A DNA stretch of 10,434 nt, taken from positions 1 through 10,434 of the forward strand of contig CAMLIY010000095.1 in assembly GCA_946480125.1 (NCBI GenBank), in the 5' to 3' direction. The stretch's first letter is position 1. Every line of letters begins with the position of its first letter. Of the stretch, positions 1 to 6,291 are shown piece after piece. Under the pieces are notes generated by a model that worked only from the letters and a program-made list of their open reading frames with translations, did no database searches and was not told where the DNA came from. Origin of the DNA: an uncultured Asticcacaulis sp. Lineage in GTDB: Bacteria; Pseudomonadota; Alphaproteobacteria; Caulobacterales; Caulobacteraceae. A program made the position numbers and the translations under genes.

Positions 1-843
1 CGCCTGTTTTTGTTCGGTCAGGGCGGTGCCGAGCGTCAGGATGCAGTCCGCCTCGCCTGAAGGGGTGCGCAAAACGGTTTTCTTGAGCTGGATGATGCGC
101 TGGCGACCATGAGCGTCGGTGACATGCTCCTCCTTGAGCATGATGGCATCTTCGCTTCGCAGGGCCATCTGGTCATACGTATTGTAAAGCGCGGCACGTT
201 CGGGCGTCATGAAATCACCGCTGGATCTGCCGACAACCGTATCATTAGAGACATTCAGCATTTCTTCGCCGACACTGTTTAGCAGTACGATCTTCTGATC
301 GGCGGCATTTTTCACCAGAACCATGGCCGGAATATTCTGGATGACCATGTTAAGGAATGTCTGGTGACGTTGGGATTCGCCGCCCAACCGGATCAGGTCA
401 TTGGTCATTTCCTGCTGACGACTAAGCGACTGATGCAGGTCGGCGCTGATCGCCTTCAGGACGGAGAGTGATGTGCCGACGCCGGCATAACGACCCTCAG
501 GGGTGGCGATAAAGCCGCGCATCAGTTCTGACGGGCGTTCGCTCAGGGTGGTGCGGGTAAAATCGCGCAAGGGCGTGGCGATATCGACCAGCAGGGGGGT
601 GCGGTCCATCAGGGTTGTGACAGGCTTGTTGCCATAGAGGGCACGGCCATATTCGGCGGCCATGGTCAGATTGAAGGCATGGCGTTCGATCAGGCCAAGC
701 ACACGTCCGGCGTCATCGACCACGGCGACAACCATCAGATCGGATTCGTCGCGGAAAGCTTCATAGAGGGTGGAGTTATGGCATTGTGGGGAAACCGGAT
801 CGACACGATCGGTAATATCGGAAATGCACAGGGCCTTCTGCAT
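1..843 (-). CDS. CBS-like/PAS sensory protein, N-terminal part (C-terminus beyond the window)
   Basis: An open frame of 281 codons runs off the left edge on the minus strand, so the output domain is not visible. Residues about 20-135 resemble the CBS-like region found at the N-terminus of many proteobacterial GGDEF/EAL proteins: a VVDDAGRVLGLIER strand-turn, then EYGRALYGNKPVTTLMD, and later GFIATPEGRYAGVG. A short linker (140-160) leads into a PAS fold at about 162-281 (NIPAMVLVKN, LLNSVGEEML, a TPERAALYNTYDQ segment, ending in TEQKQ, the usual exit from a PAC region). The family normally continues into GGDEF, EAL or histidine kinase; c-di-GMP turnover is the likeliest role but is inference. 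The ATG at 843 is preceded by TAAGG nine bases upstream; an in-frame GTG 27 bases earlier has no ribosome binding site. No membrane segment is seen, so it should be cytoplasmic. It is divergent from gltX. Confidence 0.8.
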   Translation of the reverse strand, partial: MQKALCISDITDRVDPVSPQCHNSTLYEAFRDESDLMVVAVVDDAGRVLGLIERHAFNLTMAAEYGRALYGNKPVTTLMDRTPLLVDIATPLRDFTRTTLSERPSELMRGFIATPEGRYAGVGTSLSVLKAISADLHQSLSRQQEMTNDLIRLGGESQRHQTFLNMVIQNIPAMVLVKNAADQKIVLLNSVGEEMLNVSNDTVVGRSSGDFMTPERAALYNTYDQMALRSEDAIMLKEEHVTDAHGRQRIIQLKKTVLRTPSGEADCILTLGTALTEQKQA

Positions 844-945
844 GCAGCTACGCCTTACTTGAACAGACACTTAACCGGCGCCATTTTGCGCTTTGATCGT
901 GGAATTAGCGGTAAGACCTTAACCGACGCTTGATGTCATAAAAGA

Positions 946-973
946 TTGACGGGCCTGTCATCGTTCCTAACCC
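946..973 (+). promoter_or_regulatory. Candidate promoter for gltX (Caulobacter sigma-73-like)
   Basis: TTGACGG at 946-952 matches the Caulobacter housekeeping -35 (TTGACGS). After a 13-bp spacer, CCTAACCC at 966-973 is a partial match to the GCTANAWC -10, with CTA and the final C conserved. It would give a leader of roughly 80 bases before the gltX ATG. The -10 is poor, so this is a weak call; it is the best candidate I see in the 216-bp gap between the two divergent genes. Confidence 0.3.
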
Positions 974-1059
974 GCATTTACCCTGTTTCGCATCAAGCCT
1001 TTTCAAATCAGGCGGGCAGGGGTAAGGGAAGGCTTCCATTTTATGATGAGACTATATCC

Positions 1060-2400
1060 ATGACCGTCAAGGTTCGTTTTGCTCCTTCGCCCACCGGCCG
1101 TATCCATGCCGGTAATGTGCGCGCCGCACTCATCAACTGGCTGTTCGCGCAGAAACATCAGGGTGTCTTCGTGCTGCGGATCGATGATACCGACCTGGAG
1201 CGCTCAACCCAGGAAAACGAAGACCTGATCGAGACCGACCTGAAATGGCTCGGCCTGGAATGGGGGGAGCGCTACAATCAATCAAAGCGTTTCGACATCT
1301 ATCAAAAGTGTGCGGATGCGTTGAAGGCCGATGGTCGTTTGTATGCCTGTTATGAAACGGCGGATGAACTTGACCGTCGCCGCAAGGTGCAGTTGTCGCG
1401 CGGCCTGCCGCCGATCTATGACCGTGCCGCTTTGAGCCTGACCGCCGATGAGATCGCCGCCTTTGAAGCCGAGGGCCGCAAGCCGCACTGGCGTTTTAAG
1501 CTCGAAGGCAAGCGCGTCGCCTGGGAGGACCTGGTGCGCGGTCACTGCGAAGTCGATACCACCTCGATGTCCGATCCGGTACTGATCCGTGAAGATGGTG
1601 CCTTCCTCTACACCCTGCCGTCGGTGGTGGACGATATCGATATGAAGATCACCCACGTCATCCGCGGTGAGGATCACGTCGCCAATACCGGCACCCAACT
1701 GGAAATTTTCGAAGCGCTATCGGCGTTTTTTGACGGTTCACCCCTGCCGGTTTTCGCCCACATGCCGCTGCTCGTCGGCGCTGATGGCGAAGGGCTTTCG
1801 AAGCGTCTTGGCTCGATGTCGATCTCGCAGATGCGCGACGATGGCCTGGAGCCTCTCGCCATCACTTCACACCTGGCCAAGATAGGCACTTCAGATGCCC
1901 TGGAAGCCGCACCATCTTTGATGGCTCTGGTTGAAGATCAGGATTTCGGCAAGATGGGCCGTGCGCCGGCGCGTTATGATTTTGCCGACCTGATGCGTCT
2001 GAATGCACAGGTATTGCAAAGACTTTCTTATGCCGATGTCAAAGCACGTCTGGAAGATTTCGGGGCTGATCTGGGCGAACTTTTCTGGGAAACCGTCAAG
2101 CCAAATTTGCATCGCTTCGCCGAAGTGGTGTTGTGGGCAAATATCATACGCGGCGATATCGAGCCTATAATCAGCGATCCGGCCCTGATCACGCGCGCCC
2201 TTGAATTACTGCCAGCCGATTATGGTCGTGACAGCTGGAGCGCCTGGACTTCGGCCATCAAGGAAACAACCGGCGCCAAAGGCCGGGCGCTGTTCATGCC
2301 GCTGCGCCTGGCCCTGACGGGGCAGGAACATGGCCCAGATATGGGCGCCCTCAGTTTCCTGATCGGCAGATATAAAATCGCCCAGCGCCTCAAGAGTTAA
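1060..2400 (+). CDS. gltX: Glutamyl-tRNA synthetase (class I), short form
   Basis: This enzyme charges tRNA-Glu (and in GatCAB-containing bacteria often tRNA-Gln) with glutamate in the cytoplasm. The Rossmann catalytic domain begins at once: RFAPSPTGRIHAGN (residues 6-19) holds the HIGH-type motif as HAGN, and GLSKR (245-249) is the KMSKS-type loop. LRIDDTDLERS (39-49), YACYETADEL (95-104), LPPIYDRAAL (116-125) and THVIRGEDHVANT (198-210) are family signatures. The C-terminal helical anticodon-binding region follows, and the protein is 446 residues against about 470 in E. coli, fitting the shorter GluRS type often present as a second copy in alphaproteobacteria. The start was set at the ATG just before TVKVRFAPSP; the open frame extends 38 codons further upstream, but that extension lacks family similarity. 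Only a weak GATGAG precedes the ATG. Its TAA overlaps the stop of the convergent transporter gene. Confidence 0.95.
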   Translation: MTVKVRFAPSPTGRIHAGNVRAALINWLFAQKHQGVFVLRIDDTDLERSTQENEDLIETDLKWLGLEWGERYNQSKRFDIYQKCADALKADGRLYACYETADELDRRRKVQLSRGLPPIYDRAALSLTADEIAAFEAEGRKPHWRFKLEGKRVAWEDLVRGHCEVDTTSMSDPVLIREDGAFLYTLPSVVDDIDMKITHVIRGEDHVANTGTQLEIFEALSAFFDGSPLPVFAHMPLLVGADGEGLSKRLGSMSISQMRDDGLEPLAITSHLAKIGTSDALEAAPSLMALVEDQDFGKMGRAPARYDFADLMRLNAQVLQRLSYADVKARLEDFGADLGELFWETVKPNLHRFAEVVLWANIIRGDIEPIISDPALITRALELLPADYGRDSWSAWTSAIKETTGAKGRALFMPLRLALTGQEHGPDMGALSFLIGRYKIAQRLKS

Positions 2401-3095
2401 ACCACGGCGCCGAACAGTTTGCCGATGCCGGCGGTAATCCCCAAAGCAATGGCGCCCCAGAAGGTGACACGAAACACGGCCTTGGCCATGTTCGATCCGC
2501 CAGCCACGGCACCCAGCGCGCCCAGTGCGGCCAGACATATAATGGCGCAGGCGGCCACGATCCAGACGATCAGCGGCCGCGGGCTCAACCACATGGTCAG
2601 CAGCGGCAATATGGCTCCGGAGGCGAAGGTGACGGCTGATGTCAGAGCTGCCTGAATAGGTTTGGCCTCGGTGTGCTCGGAAAAGCCGAGTTCATCGCGG
2701 GCATGGGCTTTGAGGGCATCTTTTTTCATCAACTGATTTGCCACCTGACGGGCGAGAGGGGCTTCCAGACCGCGGCTGATATATATCTGGGTCAGTTCCT
2801 CAACTTCGGCTTCGGGAAACTCTTTCAGTTCCTGACTTTCGCGGGCGATATCAGCGGCCTCGGTGTCAGCCTGTGAACTGACGGAGACATATTCACCCGC
2901 CGCCATGGAAAGAGAGCCGGCCACCAGCGCCGCCACACCTGTCAGCAATATGGCGCTCTTGTCGGCAGAACTGGCAGCCACCCCAACAATCAGACTGGCC
3001 GTTGATATGATGCCATCATTGGCGCCTAGCACGGCGGCGCGCAGCCAGCCGATCCGCGAAATGAAATGTCGTTCGGCAGCCTTGTGCGAGCGCAT
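2397..3095 (-). CDS. VIT1/CCC1-family metal (Fe2+/Mn2+) transporter
   Basis: A 232-residue membrane protein of the vacuolar iron transporter family, which exports Fe2+ or Mn2+ from the cytoplasm, usually as proton antiport. The N-terminal H10...WLRAAVLGANDGIISTASLIVG (residues 10-38) and SLSMAAGEYVSVSSQADTE (61-79) are the family hallmarks, covering TM1 and TM2 with the conserved Asp27, Met64, Gly67 and Glu68. A charged cytoplasmic segment (about 80-145, rich in Glu/Asp/His) corresponds to the metal-binding helical hairpin. Three more membrane helices follow (about 148-170, 174-198, 206-230), giving the standard five. The ATG lies 4 bp after the TGA of the LOG-family gene, so the two are probably co-transcribed and coupled. 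The gene's TAA overlaps the gltX stop. Metal preference cannot be read from the sequence. Confidence 0.9.
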   Translation of the reverse strand: MRSHKAAERHFISRIGWLRAAVLGANDGIISTASLIVGVAASSADKSAILLTGVAALVAGSLSMAAGEYVSVSSQADTEAADIARESQELKEFPEAEVEELTQIYISRGLEAPLARQVANQLMKKDALKAHARDELGFSEHTEAKPIQAALTSAVTFASGAILPLLTMWLSPRPLIVWIVAACAIICLAALGALGAVAGGSNMAKAVFRVTFWGAIALGITAGIGKLFGAVV

Positions 3096-3099
3096 TATG

Positions 3100-3696
3100 T
3101 CATACCACCCGTCGCGTATCTATATTGACGGTATGTGAACCGGCCCGGACGATGGCGGGTAAAACCTCTTCGACCGTATCGACGCTGAGATAGGTATCCA
3201 GGAAGGCAGGCGGAGTGAATCCTTCCGCCAGGGTATGCTCAATCAGCCGGAAAAACGGTGCCCAGTAATTGTTGATATTCAGAAAGATGACGGGTTTCTT
3301 GTGAAGATCAAGACGGCGCCATGACATGAGTTCAATGACCTCTTCAAGCGTCCCCACGCCGCCGGGGACGACGACGAAAGCATCCGATTCCTCGAACATC
3401 ATCATCTTGCGCTCGTGCATGTTGTCGACAATACGCGTATCGACATCTTCAAGCACATTTTCGCGGTTCTGCAGAAATTTTGGCATGATACCCAAGACCT
3501 GGCCGCCGGATTCATGAACGGCGCGGGCGGCTTCGCCCATCAGACCAACGCCGCCCCCGCCATAGACCAGACGCAGGCCCGCGCCGGCCAATACCTGACC
3601 CAGATCATGCGCTGCCAGCCTGTATGCCGGGGACTTGCCGAACGCCGAGCCACAGTAAACGCAGACGGAGTGGATGTTAGGTTTGGCGACGGGCAT
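3100..3696 (-). CDS. LOG-family cytokinin riboside 5'-monophosphate phosphoribohydrolase (TIGR00730 type)
   Basis: A 198-residue Rossmann-fold protein of the LOG (lysine decarboxylase-like) family. Members hydrolyse N6-modified AMP, or AMP itself, to a free base and ribose 5-phosphate; despite old names they are not lysine decarboxylases. The diagnostic motif PGGVGTLEE is at residues 111-119, preceded by MHERK (93-97) with the catalytic Arg/Lys pair. The N-terminal nucleotide loop is YGGGGVGLMG (45-54), and VCVYCGS (11-17) is the usual first strand. I chose the ATG at 3696: an AGGGAG lies 12 bases upstream, whereas the in-frame TTG at 3708 abuts the AGGGAG with no spacing and cannot use it. 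The gene is first of a two-gene operon with the metal transporter. The physiological substrate in bacteria without plant association is unclear. Confidence 0.92.
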   Translation of the reverse strand: MPVAKPNIHSVCVYCGSAFGKSPAYRLAAHDLGQVLAGAGLRLVYGGGGVGLMGEAARAVHESGGQVLGIMPKFLQNRENVLEDVDTRIVDNMHERKMMMFEESDAFVVVPGGVGTLEEVIELMSWRRLDLHKKPVIFLNINNYWAPFFRLIEHTLAEGFTPPAFLDTYLSVDTVEEVLPAIVRAGSHTVNIDTRRVV

Positions 3697-3808
3697 AGGC
3701 TTATTCAACTCCCTGGAAGCGACTCATATTGTCAACTTTATAAATCTGAATGGCAATGTGTCTAAACCACTATTCGAAATCATCGAAAACGGATATGCCT
3801 TGATCATC

Positions 3809-4591
3809 ATGATGCTGACCTTGTTGAAGAAAACGAGCTTCCTCTTCGGGTTTTCCGCAATTGTTTGTGTGACGGGATGCCAGGAAAAGCCGAAAATGCC
3901 CGAAGCTGCCAGCGCTCTTGAAGCGGCTGGATATTGGCGTGCGCCGCAGATCACAGGTGTCGATCAGGCGGGCTCCAATATATTTGTGGTGACGGGGCAG
4001 ACCATTGCCAATGCGCGCGTACGCTTCAGTTATTCAGGGCGGCGTGCCGTAGGTGTGACGTCTGATTCCAAAGGAAAATTCCGTGCTGAATTACCATCGG
4101 GACCAGATGGCGGCCTTTTCGATCTGTCAACCGAGGACAGTGGGCGGACGATGCACGCCGATGGGCGTTTGTTTATCCCGGCAGGCGCGCCGGAAAAAAC
4201 CGTCTTAATGCGACCGGGAGCGCCCAGTCTGGCCCTGTTCAATGAGACTACGCCCGTGGCGACCATCGACTATGACCGCGCCGGCGCGCTGGCCGTTGCC
4301 GGCCGCGTGGCGCCGGCAACGGCGATCGAAGTCGTATTGAATGGTGAAATCCGAGCCCGAACCAACAGTGACGACAGAGGGTTCTATAACGCGACCACCC
4401 AGATAGATCCGCCGGTTGAGAGAGAGACTGCCAATAGTTTGTCGATCATAGCCGGCGGCAAAGAGACCGTTCGCAATTTCAACGATTCGCGTATTGCCGG
4501 GGATAATGATAGCATTATACGGGTAGGCGACAGCTGGCGGGTGGACTGGGTGTTGCCCGGTGGCGGGATGCAGACAACACTCGTGTTTTAA
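3809..4591 (+). CDS. Predicted lipoprotein with two Ig-like/carboxypeptidase-regulatory-like segments, function unknown
   Basis: A 260-residue protein with a lipoprotein signal: basic KK (7-8), hydrophobic FLFGFSAIVC (11-20), and lipobox VTGC with Cys24. Gln25 at +2 suggests outer-membrane sorting. The mature part has two stretches of similar layout, about residues 58-96 (FVVTGQTIANARVRFSY, then TSDSKGKFRAELP) and 161-197 (LAVAGRVAPATAIEVVLNG, then TNSDDRGFYNAT). Each is a V-x-G-x-x strand followed by a T-[DN]-S-[DK]-x-[KR]-G-x-[FY] turn, the pattern of Ig-like/CarboxypepD_reg beta sandwiches. The C-terminus is WRVDWVLPGGGMQTTLVF. I do not recognise a named family; a cell-envelope structural or binding role is inference. 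The start is uncertain: ATG ATG at 3809/3812 or TTG at 3800 would all give a sensible signal peptide, and no strong ribosome binding site decides between them. It is divergent from the LOG gene. Confidence 0.7.
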   Translation: MMLTLLKKTSFLFGFSAIVCVTGCQEKPKMPEAASALEAAGYWRAPQITGVDQAGSNIFVVTGQTIANARVRFSYSGRRAVGVTSDSKGKFRAELPSGPDGGLFDLSTEDSGRTMHADGRLFIPAGAPEKTVLMRPGAPSLALFNETTPVATIDYDRAGALAVAGRVAPATAIEVVLNGEIRARTNSDDRGFYNATTQIDPPVERETANSLSIIAGGKETVRNFNDSRIAGDNDSIIRVGDSWRVDWVLPGGGMQTTLVF

Positions 4592-4673
4592 CGGTGCATT
4601 TTTGAAAAACGTGAAAATGGCGGCGGGCCGTCACCCTTGCCTCCGGTCATTGAATGACTGTTAAACCCTAAGG

Positions 4674-5306
4674 TTACATCATCTCGTCTTGCCGTGTCTT
4701 TGAGAACAGCTTCTTGAGAAATTCCGTTATGCCGTGACGCTTGGCCTTGCGCGCTACGGCATCTTCACTGACAAGCCATGCGATTTGCACCACGCGGCGC
4801 TCGCCTTCGAAAGGCGTGTGACCATGCCAGGAATTATCCAGTCGCGGGAAAGCAATGAAATGACCATAGCCTGGATTGACCTCTTCCGTACCAGGACCAT
4901 CCTGATTCGGACCTTCGAGAAACCGGAGATTCCCACCGCTGCTGCCTTCGGGATTCAAATAAATCAGCGCCGAAGCCAGTTTGTCAGCGCCGTCGGTATG
5001 GGGCCGCCCGTCTTTTAATGCTGACCATTTGCGCACGGTCACCCATGATGGCTTGCCAACCAGATTGACACCCAACTTGTCGCTGATAGCGCGTGCAAAT
5101 TTTTCGCTGCGCACATCTTCCAGCAATGCCCTGAATGACGGTCCCATAGGGAAGTCTTCGGGGCGCATGAAGCCGGTCTTGTCGATTTGCGGAAAATCCC
5201 GGGCAATATCGCCTTCCAGTTCCGGCGGCATAATGTGGGCGCCGATCAGATTGCGGAACGGGTAATCAGCCGTTGGTGTGGCAGAGATGGAGTCATAACG
5301 AAGCAT
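4674..5306 (-). CDS. 2-oxoglutarate/Fe(II)-dependent oxygenase family protein
   Basis: A 210-residue cytoplasmic protein with the double-stranded beta-helix metal signature. His103 and Asp105 form the H-x-D motif in GRPHTDGADKLASALIYLN, and His161 (or His163) in NSWHGHTP is the distal ligand. Arg170/171 in ERRVVQIAW would bind the 2-oxoglutarate carboxylate. GSSGGNLRFLEG (121-132) and the GYGHFIAFPR strand (147-155) complete the jelly-roll core, as in prolyl-4-hydroxylase-like (2OG-FeII_Oxy_3) proteins. The substrate is not predictable. The start at 5306 is supported by AAAAGG five to six bases upstream; an in-frame GTG at 5342 would add 12 residues inside the predicted leader and lacks a ribosome binding site. 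The C-terminal KRHGITEFLKKLFSKTRQ is a basic amphipathic tail. The gene stands alone on the minus strand with inverted repeats in its upstream region. Confidence 0.85.
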   Translation of the reverse strand: MLRYDSISATPTADYPFRNLIGAHIMPPELEGDIARDFPQIDKTGFMRPEDFPMGPSFRALLEDVRSEKFARAISDKLGVNLVGKPSWVTVRKWSALKDGRPHTDGADKLASALIYLNPEGSSGGNLRFLEGPNQDGPGTEEVNPGYGHFIAFPRLDNSWHGHTPFEGERRVVQIAWLVSEDAVARKAKRHGITEFLKKLFSKTRQDEMM

Positions 5307-5318
5307 GGCGACCTTTTG

Positions 5319-5358
5319 CACTTTGCGAAAAGTGTAACGCACTCAAATTAATAGTGCG
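5319..5358 (-). promoter_or_regulatory. Two inverted repeats upstream of the oxygenase gene
   Basis: CACTTT (5319-5324) and AAAGTG (5329-5334) form a 6-bp stem with a 4-base loop, ending 12 bases before the oxygenase ATG. CGCACT (5338-5343) and AGTGCG (5353-5358) form a second perfect dyad with a 9-bp AT-rich spacer. The second has the shape of a repressor operator and contains the TATTAA that is the only -10-like hexamer seen here; the first may fold in the mRNA leader next to the AAAAGG ribosome binding site. The regulator is unknown. Confidence 0.35.
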
Positions 5359-5384
5359 GCAATAAATTGAAACGCTCTAATTCA

Positions 5385-5404
5385 GACGGTGCTTATAGCA
5401 CGTC
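5385..5404 (-). other. Stem-loop after the racemase gene
   Basis: GACG-G-TGCT and AGCA-CGTC pair around a TAT loop with one bulged G, 21 bases past the racemase stop codon. There is no T-run after it on either strand, so it is not a standard intrinsic terminator; it may still mark the 3' end of the racemase mRNA. Confidence 0.3.
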
Positions 5405-5424
5405 CGAAAATGCAGCGGCAAGGT

Positions 5425-6165
5425 TCAGATATAGGCGCCATTCATGATGAAATTAAGCCCCGGCGGAGGCGTTGCTTCCAAAAGCGCGAAATCGACGGCC
5501 GCCTGAGCGTGAATATGGGTTGAATCGAATGAGGGCAGGGGCAAGACCCTGGCATCTACACTCAGGCCTAACTCCGTACAGCCGAGAATTACGCTGTCTG
5601 CGCCATTCATGGCGCCACGGCGGGTCATATCAATCAGGGCCTGGCGAGTGCGTGCACTCACGACGCCCTGGCAAAGCTCATCAAAGATGGCGTTATGACA
5701 GATTAAACGATCGTCAGCGTCAGGGATGAGGACTTCGATATCGTAGCGCTTCATACGCTCTGCATAAAAGCTGTGCTCCATGGTATAACGTGTCGCCAGA
5801 AGCAAGGGGCGGCGATTTCCAGCGGCCGTCAGCGTCTTTGCCGTTTCGTCAATAATATGAATTAGCGGAATATCGCAATGGGTGGCCACCTGCCCAGCGA
5901 CCAGATGCATGGTATTGGTACAGATCAGAATACATTCCGCTCCAGCCGATTGCAGGCCGTGTGCGGCGTCGCTTAGTAAATATGCGGCCTGATCCCAGCG
6001 ATCCGCTTTCTGCAAAGCAACGACCGTTTGAAAATCCAGGGATCTCAACAGGATGTCAGCGGATGCAAGGCCACCTAAGGCGTCACGGATAGCCTCATTG
6101 ATAAGCTTGTAGTATGTGGCCGTGCTTTCCCAGCTCATGCCGCCAAGCAACCCGATTTTGCGCAT
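5425..6165 (-). CDS. Aspartate/glutamate racemase family protein, YgeA/RacX-like amino-acid racemase
   Basis: A PLP-independent racemase that uses two cysteines to move the alpha proton between L- and D-amino acids. At 246 residues it closely follows the E. coli YgeA pattern: KIGLLGGMSWEST (3-15), LLRSLDF (39-45), CTNTMH with Cys82, IPLIHIIDET (99-108), LLATRYTME (122-130), IPDADDR (147-153) and GCTELGL with Cys196. Both catalytic cysteines are present, so it should be active. YgeA-type enzymes have broad specificity, so the substrate cannot be assigned. The start is firm: AGGAG lies seven bases upstream of the ATG. The gene is divergent from an Lrp/AsnC regulator 126 bp away, so regulation by that protein is likely; a copy of a repeated TTGCGCATAAT motif covers the start codon. 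D-amino-acid production for wall remodelling or D-amino-acid catabolism are both possible. Confidence 0.92.
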   Translation of the reverse strand: MRKIGLLGGMSWESTATYYKLINEAIRDALGGLASADILLRSLDFQTVVALQKADRWDQAAYLLSDAAHGLQSAGAECILICTNTMHLVAGQVATHCDIPLIHIIDETAKTLTAAGNRRPLLLATRYTMEHSFYAERMKRYDIEVLIPDADDRLICHNAIFDELCQGVVSARTRQALIDMTRRGAMNGADSVILGCTELGLSVDARVLPLPSFDSTHIHAQAAVDFALLEATPPPGLNFIMNGAYI

Positions 6166-6168
6166 AAT
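6158..6168. repeat. TTGCGCATAAT copy 1, overlapping the racemase start codon
   Basis: The 11-mer TTGCGCATAAT here is repeated exactly at 6258-6268, 100 bp away, in the same orientation. It covers the racemase ATG (minus strand, 6163-6165) and part of the spacer to its ribosome binding site, so a protein bound here could block racemase expression. The base identity is directly seen; the operator role is inference. Confidence 0.45.
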
Positions 6169-6202
6169 AGTGCTCCTGATCAGAGCTCATTATAAGGTGT
6201 CG

Positions 6203-6223
6203 TAAGCGCAAGTGGCGCGCTTA
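6203..6223. promoter_or_regulatory. Inverted repeat in the racemase/Lrp intergenic region
   Basis: TAAGCGC (6203-6209) and GCGCTTA (6217-6223) form a perfect 7-bp dyad with a 7-bp spacer. It sits between the two divergent genes and may be an operator. No T-run follows on either strand, so a terminator is unlikely. Confidence 0.4.
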
Positions 6224-6255
6224 TTTGAAGGGAAAAAGGTTTTTTTAAGCCGAAT

Positions 6256-6285
6256 TATTGCGCATAATGATTTTATCGCGCAATA
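6256..6285. promoter_or_regulatory. Candidate Lrp/AsnC operator just upstream of the regulator gene
   Basis: TATTGCGC (6256-6263) and GCGCAATA (6278-6285) form a perfect 8-bp inverted repeat around an AT-rich 14-bp centre. Read as longer arms, TTGCGCATAA faces TTGCGCGATAA on the other strand, one base different in spacing. Arm centres are 22 bp apart, about two helical turns, and the AT-rich middle fits the way Lrp/AsnC dimers bind. It ends six bases before the regulator ATG, which suggests autoregulation. Confidence 0.5.
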
Positions 6286-6291
6286 TCAACT

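Noticed and set aside
679..933. 84-codon plus-strand frame
   Set aside because: It lies antisense to the CBS/PAS sensor gene, whose protein is clearly coding; no ribosome binding site or domain.
995..1035. AAGCCTT...AAGGCTT inverted repeat in the gltX leader
   Set aside because: Seven-bp arms separated by 27 bp with no T-run; too weak to call an attenuator or riboswitch, and no known leader element fits.
946..1059. 38-codon in-frame extension upstream of gltX
   Set aside because: GluRS proteins begin a few residues before the RFAPSPTG motif; the extension has no family similarity, overlaps the candidate promoter, and the ATG at 1060 is the natural start.
1282..1698. 138-codon minus-strand frame inside gltX
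   Set aside because: It is a reverse-frame shadow of a well-conserved gene, with composition expected from codon bias and no recognisable domain.
3697..3708. TTG start adding four residues to the LOG protein
   Set aside because: The AGGGAG ribosome binding site directly abuts the TTG, leaving no spacer, while it is usable for the downstream ATG.
3729..3738. TTGACA on the minus strand as the -35 of the LOG/transporter operon
   Set aside because: No acceptable -10 is found 15-19 bp or, in Caulobacter style, 10-14 bp downstream.
4648..4663. GTCATTGAATGAC palindrome between the lipoprotein and oxygenase genes
   Set aside because: Only a 5-bp stem with a 3-base loop and no T-run on either strand; too weak to call a bidirectional terminator.
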